Source: an uncultured Phocaeicola sp. (GTDB taxonomy: Bacteria; Bacteroidota; Bacteroidia; Bacteroidales; Bacteroidaceae). From it: a DNA stretch of 64,000 nt. The stretch is taken from contig CALUET010000022.1 of NCBI GenBank assembly GCA_944319745.1, positions 1 through 64,000 on the forward strand. Reading direction: 5' to 3'. Below the pieces are notes generated by a model, which was given only the letters and a program-made list of their open reading frames with translations, was not told where the DNA came from and ran no database searches. A program made the translations under genes and the position numbers. Shown here piece after piece: positions 8,270-17,747 of the stretch (positions within the stretch are counted from its first letter, which is position 1; every line of letters starts with the position of its first letter).

Positions 8270-11110
8270 TCAGAAGCTGATCTTTACGCCGGCATTAAAG
8301 CGCACGCCATAATATTCGGCCTGTTTGGAGCGGTCAGGTGTGCCCTGATAGTACCGCAAAGGTTGGTTCAGCAGGTTTGTAGCCTCGGCATAGAATGTAG
8401 TTTTGAAGTCTTTGCCGAAAGTATAACTTGCGTTTACATCCATGTAATTTACCTTATCGTAGTACACATCATAGAAGGCTTCTTCTCCGACTTCATCCAT
8501 AAATTCGGATGCAAAGTTATAACTCCATCTCAAATTGAAGCCGGCTTTTTCGAAATAAAGTGACAGGTTTGCCGTATGTTCGGGGGAACCGGGCAGGCGT
8601 AAGTCGTCGTTCTCCCTTCCTTCGAAATTAAAGTGATTGACCTTACTATAAGTATATGTATAGTTACCATACAGCCCGACACATTTCAAAGACGGATGAA
8701 TAAATCCGAAATCACGCTGATAAGCAACTTCTACGCCGAATAAGTTCGCGTCGCCGGCGTTGATCGGTGTTTTCATTTCCTCGTATGTTACGCCCTGATA
8801 ATCGTAATTGCTTTCACGATAGTCCACGATGAAATCGTTAATCTTCTTATAAAAGATTCCTGCACTAACGAGGCCTATGCTCTTAAAGTAATACTCCGTA
8901 CTGAAATCCAAATTGTATGAAAGTGTCGGTTCAAGGTTAGGATTTCCGAAAGCGATGTCTTCTTTGTCGATAATCACGTTAGGAACCAGGTCCGAATATT
9001 TAGGTCTTGCCAACGTATTGGTGAAAGAAAGTCGCAACTTCAAATCGTCGCTTGCGTTCCATTTCAGCAGAACAGCAGGCAATACATTTAAATAACTTTT
9101 GCTACGTTCCCCGGTAGATACCAGACCGTCTGTAGTTTCATTGCCGCTCACATCACCGTCATCGTACAAATATCCGCTGTATGTCACATGGGTATTCTCC
9201 AATCTTAAGCCGGCCATAAGGTCTAATTTTTTACCAATCTGCTGGTCAAAGCGAATGTAACCTGCCGTCACTGTTTCATGAGCCTCGAAGTTTTCTGCCA
9301 TTTCATCGTATTTGATTTCTCCGGTATGGCCGTTGTTATTATCACCGATCTCGAAAATCGAAGCATCATCCACATTTATATTTCCCACATATTCCTTATC
9401 CACAAAGTTTCCCACCTTGTAACGATCGCCGGCCATATAGCCGCTTCTGTTCTGATCCTGCAGATGCGCGAAGGAATTTTCGATGAAAGCATCTTCATCG
9501 TTTGGTTTATATTCGTAGAAATCGATCCATTTGTTTTTATCTTTATCTACAACTTTTGCTCCGAATTTCAGTTTGTTTGCATAACGTCCCTGCAATAAAG
9601 GAAGTTGAAAATTGACACTAAACTTTAAGTCTTTCTCCTTGATATCTTCAAACTGTTCCGTAAATTCGTCCAGTTCGAAACCGTTCGTATTGCCGGAGTT
9701 CAGCAAAATATCTTCCGAACTACTGGACGGTGACATGAAAGGACGGCGAATATCGCTCCAATCTGTTGCCATCGCAATGTCTTCTTTCTTAAATGACAGG
9801 TAACGTTCGTGCGGACGTTTTTCTCCGGCTTGCGCATAAGAAGCTTGCCAGTCAAAGCTCAAGCGCCCCCAAAGATGCTCTCCACTCAAAGCAAAGTCCA
9901 TCGTACGTTGCTGTTCCAAACGAGCGTAACGTTGGTCAGGACCGCCAGATTTTGTCTCGTAAATCACCTCGTAACGATCGGTTGCCCCGCCGACATCTTC
10001 CGGATCCATGTATTTATATGTATGACGATAGCGGTTCTCCCAATCATTTCGATTATTAAAAATTCCTTTAAACTCCAGGCGATGGTTCGGATTTATTTCC
10101 CAATCCAATGCCAAAGAATAGCTTTGACGTTCGCGGGTAACGTAATATTGTCGCACCTCATACTCGTCCAAATACACATTTCCGTTATCGTCTTTCTCGT
10201 AAGCCATCTCAACATCATCGCTTCCGGCCGGGTTGTTCTGATAAGAAGCCGACAGCATTACGCCGAGTTTATCGTTAAAGAAACGGTCGCCGTATGTGAA
10301 ACCCAGATTAAGATTTGCCTTGTCGCTCACCCAGTTATAACCGGTTCCTGCCGTGGCACTGATGATGCGTTTATAAGGAGAATTCTTTGTTACCAGATTA
10401 ATAGAACCACCAATTGCATCGGCATCCATGTCGGGTGTCACAACTTTATTCACCTCTATTGTCTGAATCATGTCGGCCGGGATAAGGTCAAGCTGCACGT
10501 TTCGTGTCTCACCCTCCGCCGAAGGAACACGATTTCCGTTAATCGTTACCGAACTCATGTCGGCACTCGTACCGCGAACCTGGCCGAAACGAGCTTCACC
10601 CTGGTCGTATTGTACATTGATTCCGCTGATGCGTTTCAATGCGTCACCGATATTTGAATCGGGAAATTTCCCAACCTGGTCGGCAGAGACCACGTTCGTT
10701 ATGCCCAGATTATTCTTTTGGGAACTCAACGCACGGCGTTGTCCGTGAAAAGCTCCGCCCACGACAACCTCCTGCAACATCACTCCTTCGTTCATCACAA
10801 TGTTTTTTTCCACTGTCTTTCCCTCGGGGATTGTGATTGTCATTTCCACCGGTTCATAACCTACATAACTTACTTTTACTTTATAATTGCCCGGGGCCAG
10901 ATTAGAGAATGTATAAAAACCGTTCACATCACTGGTAACACCGGTATGTAACGCCTCGATATAAACAGATGCGCCGGGTAATATTTGTTCCGAAGCATCG
11001 ACAACACGACCCTTAAAGGTGCCCAACTTTGATACATTTGTTTCCTCGGCATAGACCGAAGCCGTACAGAAAAATAATAATGGAAAAATTACTTTTACGA
11101 ATCTTTTCAT
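8270..11110 (-). CDS. TonB-dependent receptor, TIGR01782-like
   Basis: A 946-residue outer-membrane receptor for TonB-driven uptake. A signal peptide precedes a carboxypeptidase-regulatory-like domain (about residues 30-115), then a plug with SADQVGKFPDSNIGDALKR and the VRGTS and NGNRVP segments (about 130-245), then a 22-strand-type barrel ending in a strand with terminal Phe. The plug wording fits the TIGR01782 receptor class rather than SusC. No SusD follows. Instead a secreted metallophosphoesterase is 32 bp downstream. A TACTTTTG -7 element lies at 11149-11142 on the minus strand, about 30 bp before the ATG. Confidence 0.88.
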   Translation of the reverse strand: MKRFVKVIFPLLFFCTASVYAEETNVSKLGTFKGRVVDASEQILPGASVYIEALHTGVTSDVNGFYTFSNLAPGNYKVKVSYVGYEPVEMTITIPEGKTVEKNIVMNEGVMLQEVVVGGAFHGQRRALSSQKNNLGITNVVSADQVGKFPDSNIGDALKRISGINVQYDQGEARFGQVRGTSADMSSVTINGNRVPSAEGETRNVQLDLIPADMIQTIEVNKVVTPDMDADAIGGSINLVTKNSPYKRIISATAGTGYNWVSDKANLNLGFTYGDRFFNDKLGVMLSASYQNNPAGSDDVEMAYEKDDNGNVYLDEYEVRQYYVTRERQSYSLALDWEINPNHRLEFKGIFNNRNDWENRYRHTYKYMDPEDVGGATDRYEVIYETKSGGPDQRYARLEQQRTMDFALSGEHLWGRLSFDWQASYAQAGEKRPHERYLSFKKEDIAMATDWSDIRRPFMSPSSSSEDILLNSGNTNGFELDEFTEQFEDIKEKDLKFSVNFQLPLLQGRYANKLKFGAKVVDKDKNKWIDFYEYKPNDEDAFIENSFAHLQDQNRSGYMAGDRYKVGNFVDKEYVGNINVDDASIFEIGDNNNGHTGEIKYDEMAENFEAHETVTAGYIRFDQQIGKKLDLMAGLRLENTHVTYSGYLYDDGDVSGNETTDGLVSTGERSKSYLNVLPAVLLKWNASDDLKLRLSFTNTLARPKYSDLVPNVIIDKEDIAFGNPNLEPTLSYNLDFSTEYYFKSIGLVSAGIFYKKINDFIVDYRESNYDYQGVTYEEMKTPINAGDANLFGVEVAYQRDFGFIHPSLKCVGLYGNYTYTYSKVNHFNFEGRENDDLRLPGSPEHTANLSLYFEKAGFNLRWSYNFASEFMDEVGEEAFYDVYYDKVNYMDVNASYTFGKDFKTTFYAEATNLLNQPLRYYQGTPDRSKQAEYYGVRFNAGVKISF

Positions 11111-11273
11111 AAACTATAATGTTAGTCTTCAAAATTTTCCGCAAAAGTATGTACGGGCAATTACAAAGTTTTTGCTATTTTTTCACAAAAAACATACATT
11201 CACATTACAAAGAAATTACAAGAATGTTCTTCTCTATTATGCCATCCGAAAACAATCACAAGGGGATCCGTAC

Positions 11274-11340
11274 AAAAAAAGTTTCCGACGTTTTCCCTCC
11301 TGCATCACAGTCTTTCGGGAAAAACATCGGAAACTTTTTT
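11274..11340 (-). terminator. Terminator after the DPP-IV gene and its upstream operon
   Basis: A long inverted repeat (about 11318-11340 with 11274-11296, one mismatch zone) is flanked by A/T runs. Read on the minus strand it ends in seven Ts. It lies 27 bp beyond the stop of the peptidase gene. Confidence 0.75.
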
Positions 11341-11366
11341 ATAAACAATACCTTAAAATATCTATG

Positions 11367-13799
11367 TCAACGCTGAGGTATATCGACCGAAGTCTCCTTC
11401 TGTCCTTTTAAATGTTCCGAGAAGAAATCCACCATACGCCAATAGAAATATTCGTTCATATCGCCGAATCCGTGACGTTGTCCCGGCAGGATAAGCATTT
11501 CAAAACGTTTGTTCGCACGGATCAAGGCATTGACCACGCGAATTGTATTCCCCGGATGCACATTATTATCGATATCGCCGTGCACCAACATCAGGTGTCC
11601 TTTCAGACGACGCGCTATTTCAGGGTTGGTAGCAATCCGATAAACAAACGTCGTATCGCCCTTCTCTGAAATTTCTTCCTTCACCCCATGATGCGTTTCA
11701 CTCCACCATCTGTTGTAAATACGGTTATCATGATTGCCGGCGCACGAAACGGCTGCTTTATAGAAGTCGGGATATTGGCAAATGGCTGCCGTCGACATGA
11801 AGCCTCCGCCGGAATGTCCGTGAATACCTACGCGGTCTATGTCTATAAACTTATAGCGCGCGGCGAGTTGTTCCACGGCAGCTTTATGATCGGCCAACGG
11901 GTAATCGCGCATATTTCCGTAACCGTAATTATGATACCACTTCGAACGACTAGGATGTCCGCCGCGTTGTCCCACGGAAATTACGATAAATCCTGCCTGA
12001 GCCAAGCGGTCTGTCCGCACACTCATTCGCGTAAAAGGATAATAAACAGCCTCAACCTGAGGTCCGGGATACACGTAATCTATAATGGGATATACCTTTG
12101 TTGAATCGAAATCGAACGGTTTATACATCACGCCGTACAGGTCGGTTACACCATCGGCAGCCTTTACGGTAAACAATTCGGGGAATTGATAACCGGCGGC
12201 AAAGAGCTGAGAGAAGTCGCTTTCCTGTATTGTCATGATTTTTTTCCCGTTACGATCTATCAAATCGGCGCAGGGCACTGTGTTAACCCGTGAGTAATTG
12301 TCCACAATAAAGCGGGCATCGTCATCCATCGCCACCTGGTGGAAATAATTGCCGCTTGTCAATCTTTTCAGTCCGGAGCCGTCGGCTTTTACACTGTACA
12401 AGTGCTCATAATACGGATTTTCTCCTTCTTCACGTCCGTTCGCAAGGAAATAAATCGTACGGGTTGCCTCGTCGACCTTCACAACACGCTCCACGTGCCA
12501 TGCCCCCTGAGTGATACGATTTTTCAAATTTCCCTTGTCATCGTACAGATAAAGATGCGCCCAACCATCGCGTTCGCTCCATTGGATAAACTCTTTTCCG
12601 TCGTTAAACACACGAATGGGACGGGTTTCCTGATAAGTATTCATGCGTTCTTCCACAATGGGGACAATAGAATCCTGTCCCACAGTATAGGTACAAACAT
12701 CTATACGATGCAGATCTCTGCTGCTGCGGACGAGGAAGAAACGGTTATTGTCGCCCAGCCATACGCGAGGCCGAAACTCTTGATCACGTTGTTTTTCCTC
12801 GTAAGGTCGTCCCTCAATGCCGACAGACTGATCTTTCCATGCAGTTACTTTTATTTCTTTGCGCGTATTGTTTGTCATGTCAAACAAATACAAATGCTCC
12901 ACAGGCGACGTCATTTCTCCCGGCATCTGGTAATGATAAGTTTCCAACGTAGGCCTCGGCTCTGCAATGGAATTGATTACCCAAAGTTTCTTCACCGCAC
13001 TTTCATCGGAAACGACCGTCACAAAATACTTCGAATCGGGAGACCAATATCCACCCACCCCGCGACGTTTCCCATTACAAAGCGTATCGGTGTTTAAGAT
13101 ACTATACGGAATACCATAACCAAAATCCTCGGTTCCGTCTGTCGTCAACGGGATTTCCACAATCGTACTATCCTTTTCGTCTTTCTGGGCTTTCCGATAA
13201 TCTGCTATCGACATGCGGTACAAATTACAATCTTTTGCATAAACTACCGTCTGACCATCGGGAGAAACCGATGCCCATCCCAAGCGCTTCGGTTCCTTTT
13301 CTGCGTCTTTCAGATGAATAAGTTCACGGGTGGTATAATCATAAGAGAAGTAAAATATTTCCTTTTCTCCCCGGCCTCTTTTCTTATCGTCCTTTTCCTT
13401 TTTCTTATCTTGTGAAGATTGTACTTCAAAAGTAAAGGTCTTTCCGTCTTCTTTCACCTTCAGATTTCTGATAGGAAGGTGACGGGCCTCAAAAGGATCG
13501 TGCATAATTTCTGTCAACTGTGCCGCCAGTTCATCACGGTCGAACAACGGTTCTTTCTGACGGGCCGCGGGATCTACCACATACCAAAACGTTCCTTCAC
13601 TCGTTTTATATGAGAACCAAAACCGATTTCCATCATTAAACCAATGCGGATCGACCGTTGTAGAAAACAACATATTGTTAAGTTTCTCTTGCGTAAACTT
13701 CTCGGCCTGCAAATATTCCGGCAATCGGGTTTGTGAAGAAACGGGACACGAAACAGATGCGCCGCCAATAAATAACAGTATGGATAATAATCTTTTCAT
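11367..13799 (-). CDS. Dipeptidyl peptidase IV-like serine peptidase (S9B)
   Basis: An 810-residue exported peptidase expected to remove X-Pro/X-Ala dipeptides from peptide N-termini. A signal peptide (to about residue 22) is followed by a beta-propeller domain and a C-terminal alpha/beta-hydrolase domain. The catalytic triad is visible: Ser663 in GHSGGG, Asp744 in HGDIDNNVHP and His776 in QRHGF. A Lys/Glu-rich insertion (about residues 128-150) interrupts the propeller. It starts 24 bp after rseP, so it may be the last gene of the long operon, and a terminator follows. Localisation in the periplasm is inferred from the signal. Confidence 0.9.
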   Translation of the reverse strand: MKRLLSILLFIGGASVSCPVSSQTRLPEYLQAEKFTQEKLNNMLFSTTVDPHWFNDGNRFWFSYKTSEGTFWYVVDPAARQKEPLFDRDELAAQLTEIMHDPFEARHLPIRNLKVKEDGKTFTFEVQSSQDKKKEKDDKKRGRGEKEIFYFSYDYTTRELIHLKDAEKEPKRLGWASVSPDGQTVVYAKDCNLYRMSIADYRKAQKDEKDSTIVEIPLTTDGTEDFGYGIPYSILNTDTLCNGKRRGVGGYWSPDSKYFVTVVSDESAVKKLWVINSIAEPRPTLETYHYQMPGEMTSPVEHLYLFDMTNNTRKEIKVTAWKDQSVGIEGRPYEEKQRDQEFRPRVWLGDNNRFFLVRSSRDLHRIDVCTYTVGQDSIVPIVEERMNTYQETRPIRVFNDGKEFIQWSERDGWAHLYLYDDKGNLKNRITQGAWHVERVVKVDEATRTIYFLANGREEGENPYYEHLYSVKADGSGLKRLTSGNYFHQVAMDDDARFIVDNYSRVNTVPCADLIDRNGKKIMTIQESDFSQLFAAGYQFPELFTVKAADGVTDLYGVMYKPFDFDSTKVYPIIDYVYPGPQVEAVYYPFTRMSVRTDRLAQAGFIVISVGQRGGHPSRSKWYHNYGYGNMRDYPLADHKAAVEQLAARYKFIDIDRVGIHGHSGGGFMSTAAICQYPDFYKAAVSCAGNHDNRIYNRWWSETHHGVKEEISEKGDTTFVYRIATNPEIARRLKGHLMLVHGDIDNNVHPGNTIRVVNALIRANKRFEMLILPGQRHGFGDMNEYFYWRMVDFFSEHLKGQKETSVDIPQR

Positions 13800-13823
13800 A
13801 AAAAGAAAGTTTAAGTTTCACCG

Positions 13824-15164
13824 TTAAAACACGAAACGTAAGATATCATTAAAGTTTGCCCAAATAAGAAGAGCGAAGAGTAAAAACATTCCAACGACTT
13901 GTGCCCGTTCCAAGAACTTGTCGCTTGGCTTACGACGTGCCACCACTTCATATAAAAGAAAGAGAACGTGTCCGCCATCGAGCGCAGGAATCGGAAGAAT
14001 GTTCATGAATGCAAGAATAATGGAAAGGAATGCTGTCATCTCCCAAAAACGTTGCCAATCCCAGACTTTCGGGAAGATGCTTCCGATTGTTGCAAATCCT
14101 CCCAAACTTTGTGCTCCTTCTTTTGTAAAGACATACTGCATGTCGCTCACATAACCCTTCAATGTATTTACACCAAGCATGATGCCGGCCGGGAAAGACT
14201 CGAAGAAATTATATTTCAGCACCGTCGGCTTATAATCAAGCTGATGGCCGTAAGCATTCACAAGAAAGGCATCGTCCGTCTGAACCGTCACCGTATCTCT
14301 CACACCGCCCCGCGAATATACCAACGGGAAAGAGTATGATGTTTTTCCTTCCAGCTCGGCTTTCGTACGCAACATGCCCATTTCTTCGGCAAAAGAATTC
14401 CACGAATTCAGTTGCTTATCGCCTACGGCTATCAAAGAATCGCCGGCCTGAATCCCGGCCTGTGCAAATCCTCCGCCGGCAACAACGGAATCTACCACAT
14501 TAGGGATAAGCACCTCCACAAAAAACGGATCGTCCTTTGCCACTTCAAGCAGGCTTAATTCCGGCATCAGAATCTGTTTTTCTTCTCCGTTTCTCAGCAC
14601 GGTTACCTCGCGAGCTTCTATAATATTACGTAACATATCCATATCAAATCGCTCTAACGCCTCGCCATCTGCACTCACCAATATGTCTCCATCACGGAAA
14701 CCAATGTCTTGTGCCCGCTCGTTGAACTTCATCCCGTAGGTCATATCTCCCAATGCAATGTATGAATCGCCCCATTTAAATAAAAGCATCGAATAGATGA
14801 ATAAGGCCAAAAGAAAGTTCATCATTACACCTCCAACCATAACTAACAGACGTTGCCATGCCGGCTTTGAACGAAACTCCCACGGCTGAGGAGGTTGTTT
14901 CATCTGATCGGTATCCATCGACTCGTCGATCATTCCCGAAATTTTACAGTATCCTCCCAAAGGAAGCCAGCCTATTCCGTACTCAGTCTCGCTGTTCTTC
15001 GGCTTAAACTTAAACAACGAAAACCAGGGATCAAAGAATATATAGAACTTCTCCACCCGTATCTTAAACAAACGAGCAAAGAAAAAATGTCCTCCTTCAT
15101 GGACAATAACCAACAGAGATAAACTGAGAATCAGTTGTAAGGCACGAATTAAAAATGTTTCCAT
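13824..15164 (-). CDS. rseP: RIP metalloprotease RseP (site-2 protease)
   Basis: A 446-residue intramembrane zinc protease that cuts membrane-spanning anti-sigma factors or remnant signal peptides. The zinc motif HEGGH is at residues 22-26 in the first helix. The third-ligand motif NILPIPALDGGH is in the C-terminal membrane part. Two PDZ-like regions lie between (about 130-215 and 225-300). Length matches the family. It starts 37 bp after dxr, the same dxr-rseP pairing seen in many bacteria. Confidence 0.94.
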   Translation of the reverse strand: METFLIRALQLILSLSLLVIVHEGGHFFFARLFKIRVEKFYIFFDPWFSLFKFKPKNSETEYGIGWLPLGGYCKISGMIDESMDTDQMKQPPQPWEFRSKPAWQRLLVMVGGVMMNFLLALFIYSMLLFKWGDSYIALGDMTYGMKFNERAQDIGFRDGDILVSADGEALERFDMDMLRNIIEAREVTVLRNGEEKQILMPELSLLEVAKDDPFFVEVLIPNVVDSVVAGGGFAQAGIQAGDSLIAVGDKQLNSWNSFAEEMGMLRTKAELEGKTSYSFPLVYSRGGVRDTVTVQTDDAFLVNAYGHQLDYKPTVLKYNFFESFPAGIMLGVNTLKGYVSDMQYVFTKEGAQSLGGFATIGSIFPKVWDWQRFWEMTAFLSIILAFMNILPIPALDGGHVLFLLYEVVARRKPSDKFLERAQVVGMFLLFALLIWANFNDILRFVF

Positions 15165-15201
15165 TTATTGTTTTTCCTTTTTATACGTATTTATATTTTA
15201 T

Positions 15202-16359
15202 TTATTTCAACCCATTAATTACCATTTCGGCTGCAATTCTTCTTGATTCCGCATCGGTAGAAACATAATCGGCATACCCGGGCTTTTCTATGAAAGAAAC
15301 TCGCTGCATGATTTTCTCAATGAGATCGCTCATGCCAAGAAACGAGATCTGATCGTTCAAGAATGCATATACGGCAACCTCATTTGCGGCATTCATTATG
15401 CAAGGCATATTCCCTCCCCGACGTAAAGCTTCGTATGCTAAAGACAAATTGCGGAAGCGTTTCACGTCAGGCGCCTCGAAAGTCAATGCCCCGCATGTCA
15501 GGAAATTCAACTTTTCGCCCGACAAACTGAGTCGTTTAGGGTAAGAAAATGCATACTGAATGGGCAGCCGCATGTCGGGAAGTCCCATTTGGGCTTTCAC
15601 TGCACCGTCTTCAAATTCCACCATCGAATGGATGATTGACTGAGGATGTACCACGACTTCGATCTGTTCCGGCAAAACATCAAACAACCATTTTGCTTCG
15701 ATTACTTCGAATCCCTTGTTCATCATCGAAGCAGAATCGACAGTAATCTTCGCTCCCATGTGCCAGTTCGGATGCTTCAGCGCCTGTTCTTTTGTCGCAT
15801 GCTGCAATTGTTCCTGAGAATATGTGCGGAAAGGTCCTCCCGAAGCTGTCAGTATTATTTTTGAAACAGGGTTTTGAGTTTCCAGACATTGGAAGATGGC
15901 CGAGTGCTCCGAATCCACCGGAAGAATCGGAACATGGTATTGCATGGCCAAATCTTTAATCAGCTCTCCGGCAACCACCAGGGTTTCCTTGTTGGCCAAA
16001 GCAATTGTTTTTCCTGCTTTAATGGCGTTTATTGTCGGACGCAAGCCTGCGTATCCGACCATAGCCGTAAGAACCATATCAATGGGACGGGATTCTACAA
16101 TCTGACACAGAGCATCGGCTCCTGCATACACCTTGACAGGTAAATCGGACAACGCCTCCTTCAGTTGCAAATATTTGTCTTCATTTGCTATAACAACTGC
16201 TTCCGGCAAAAATTTCCGGGCTTGCTCCACCAGCCGTTCCACTTTGTTATTGGCCGTAAGTGCATAAACTTCATATAAATCGGAATGTTCCTCTATGACC
16301 TGCAACGCCTGACTTCCGATAGAGCCGGTCGAGCCTAATATTGCGATTTGCTTTTTCAT
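15202..16359 (-). CDS. dxr: 1-deoxy-D-xylulose-5-phosphate reductoisomerase
   Basis: A 385-residue cytoplasmic enzyme converting DXP to MEP with NADPH, the committed step of the non-mevalonate isoprenoid pathway. The N-terminal dinucleotide motif ILGSTGSIGSQ, the LANKE segment, the acidic metal site PVDSEHSA and the SGGPFR loop are all present. It starts 3 bp after the M23-like gene. ispF, which acts later in the same pathway, is also in this window at 24588. Confidence 0.96.
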   Translation of the reverse strand: MKKQIAILGSTGSIGSQALQVIEEHSDLYEVYALTANNKVERLVEQARKFLPEAVVIANEDKYLQLKEALSDLPVKVYAGADALCQIVESRPIDMVLTAMVGYAGLRPTINAIKAGKTIALANKETLVVAGELIKDLAMQYHVPILPVDSEHSAIFQCLETQNPVSKIILTASGGPFRTYSQEQLQHATKEQALKHPNWHMGAKITVDSASMMNKGFEVIEAKWLFDVLPEQIEVVVHPQSIIHSMVEFEDGAVKAQMGLPDMRLPIQYAFSYPKRLSLSGEKLNFLTCGALTFEAPDVKRFRNLSLAYEALRRGGNMPCIMNAANEVAVYAFLNDQISFLGMSDLIEKIMQRVSFIEKPGYADYVSTDAESRRIAAEMVINGLK

Positions 16360-16362
16360 ATT

Positions 16363-17226
16363 TTAAAATGCCACGTATTTTTCCGGATTAATCGGACTTC
16401 CTTTATACCATAACTCGAAATGTAAAGAAGGCTTTTCTTCCTCGTTTTTACCTTTTCCCATCAAGCCTATCACTTCTCCGCCTTTTACTTTATCTCCCTC
16501 TTTCTTCATCAACGAGCCACAATGCTTATAAACAGTTATCATATTGTGCATGTGCTGTATCTGTAGGACGTAACCGTATTCGGCCGTATAAGCCGACAGG
16601 ATGACCGTTCCATCAAGGGCGGCGAAAATATTTTCGTGCGGGGCGGCAATCAAATCCACGCCGAAATGCTCGGCCGACGGGTTAAAATTTGCCGACATAA
16701 CCCCTCGAACCGGGCGATGAAAGATGACCCCCGCAGCAACACGCGAAGAATTTACAGACGTAAGGTTATAGCGTTCGGCCTCTTCATAGCGCTTGCGGAA
16801 CTCTTCTTCTTCCTTTGTCCGGGCCATAAGTTCCTCAGCTCTCAGTATAGTCAACGAATCGATTGATTCAACCGTATCGGCCTTTACCTGACCACTTAGT
16901 ATATCCTGGATGTTCATGATGTAACGATTCTGCCGAAGCAATGCCTCCTGCAAAGAATCGGCACGCAATGCGTTTTCCACAACCTGCGAACGAATTTCAC
17001 TATTCATATAGCCGGGAAGATAATTACGCAACGGTGTAAATATAATGATAATGCCGGCTATCAAAAAAATAAAAAGACAAGTCACCAGCAAGACGGATAG
17101 GCCGTTCAGTTTCGACACATGTATTCCGACGACTTCCTCTAACGTATTTTCGTTTAAGATCGTCAGCTTATACTTAAACTTTATGTTATGCCAAAACAAT
17201 TTCCGCCTTTTCTTTTCCATAAACAC
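16363..17226 (-). CDS. Membrane-anchored M23/LytM-domain protein with altered active site
   Basis: A 287-residue protein with a cytoplasmic basic N-terminus, one transmembrane helix (about residues 43-64), a charged coiled-coil-like stretch (about 80-152) and a C-terminal LytM/peptidase M23 domain (about 165-285). The zinc ligands His187 and Asp191 (HFGVD) and His269 are present, as is the His235 equivalent in VYKH. The catalytic first His of the usual HxH motif is Ser267. The domain may therefore bind metal and murein but cut poorly, like LytM regulators. An ATG two codons in (17220) is an alternative start. It lies between rimM and dxr with 3-5 bp gaps. Confidence 0.85.
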   Translation of the reverse strand: MFMEKKRRKLFWHNIKFKYKLTILNENTLEEVVGIHVSKLNGLSVLLVTCLFIFLIAGIIIIFTPLRNYLPGYMNSEIRSQVVENALRADSLQEALLRQNRYIMNIQDILSGQVKADTVESIDSLTILRAEELMARTKEEEEFRKRYEEAERYNLTSVNSSRVAAGVIFHRPVRGVMSANFNPSAEHFGVDLIAAPHENIFAALDGTVILSAYTAEYGYVLQIQHMHNMITVYKHCGSLMKKEGDKVKGGEVIGLMGKGKNEEEKPSLHFELWYKGSPINPEKYVAF

Positions 17227-17231
17227 TGCAT

Positions 17232-17744
17232 CTAAGACAACAATCCGTCGGGAACTTCTACGGTCAACGTCCGCGTCTTTTTATCCAAAGCCCGAATAAA
17301 TTCTTCATGAGCCGGCAAAAGAATTTCTATTCCGTCCCGTTCTATCACAAACAAGACATTCATTGTCGAATCATCCACCCTCACAATTCTGCCCAAATCA
17401 CCGTGACGAATGTCTTTTACCGCGAAGTCAACAAAAAAATCCCACGAGCTAATTTGTTCTTCTTCCGACATATATTTCACGGGGAAATATACGTCCGTAT
17501 TTGTAAACTGCCGGGCTTTCTCTGCCGAATCGATTCCTTCAAATTTCACCAAAGCCGTATTTCCCGAATGAAAACGACAGTCCTCAATAAAGAAAGGAAC
17601 GAATATCCCGTCTAACAACAACACCAGATAATCGCAATCGGCACGGCAGAACACATCGTTCGTAAACGCAAAAGACAGTTCTCCCTTGACGCCATACGGT
17701 TTATTCAAACGACCTATTTTAAAAACTTCTTCCCTACGAATCAT
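17232..17744 (-). CDS. rimM: Ribosome maturation factor RimM
   Basis: A 170-residue protein that helps mature the head of the 30S subunit by binding S19. The N-terminal [12 protein letters not shown] motif and a C-terminal PRC-barrel-like half (around [10 protein letters not shown] to the PAHEEF segment) are typical, and the length is normal. It starts 3 bp after murA and is clearly in the same transcript. Confidence 0.93.
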   Translation of the reverse strand: MIRREEVFKIGRLNKPYGVKGELSFAFTNDVFCRADCDYLVLLLDGIFVPFFIEDCRFHSGNTALVKFEGIDSAEKARQFTNTDVYFPVKYMSEEEQISSWDFFVDFAVKDIRHGDLGRIVRVDDSTMNVLFVIERDGIEILLPAHEEFIRALDKKTRTLTVEVPDGLLS

Positions 17745-17747
17745 AAC

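Noticed and set aside
9809-10657. 282-codon plus-strand ORF inside the TonB receptor gene
   Set aside because: It is a shadow of a clear coding frame on the other strand, has no recognisable domain and is rich in Ile/His/Arg as expected from antisense reading.
12339-13097. 252-codon plus-strand ORF inside the peptidase gene
   Set aside because: Antisense shadow of the beta-propeller domain; no supporting features.
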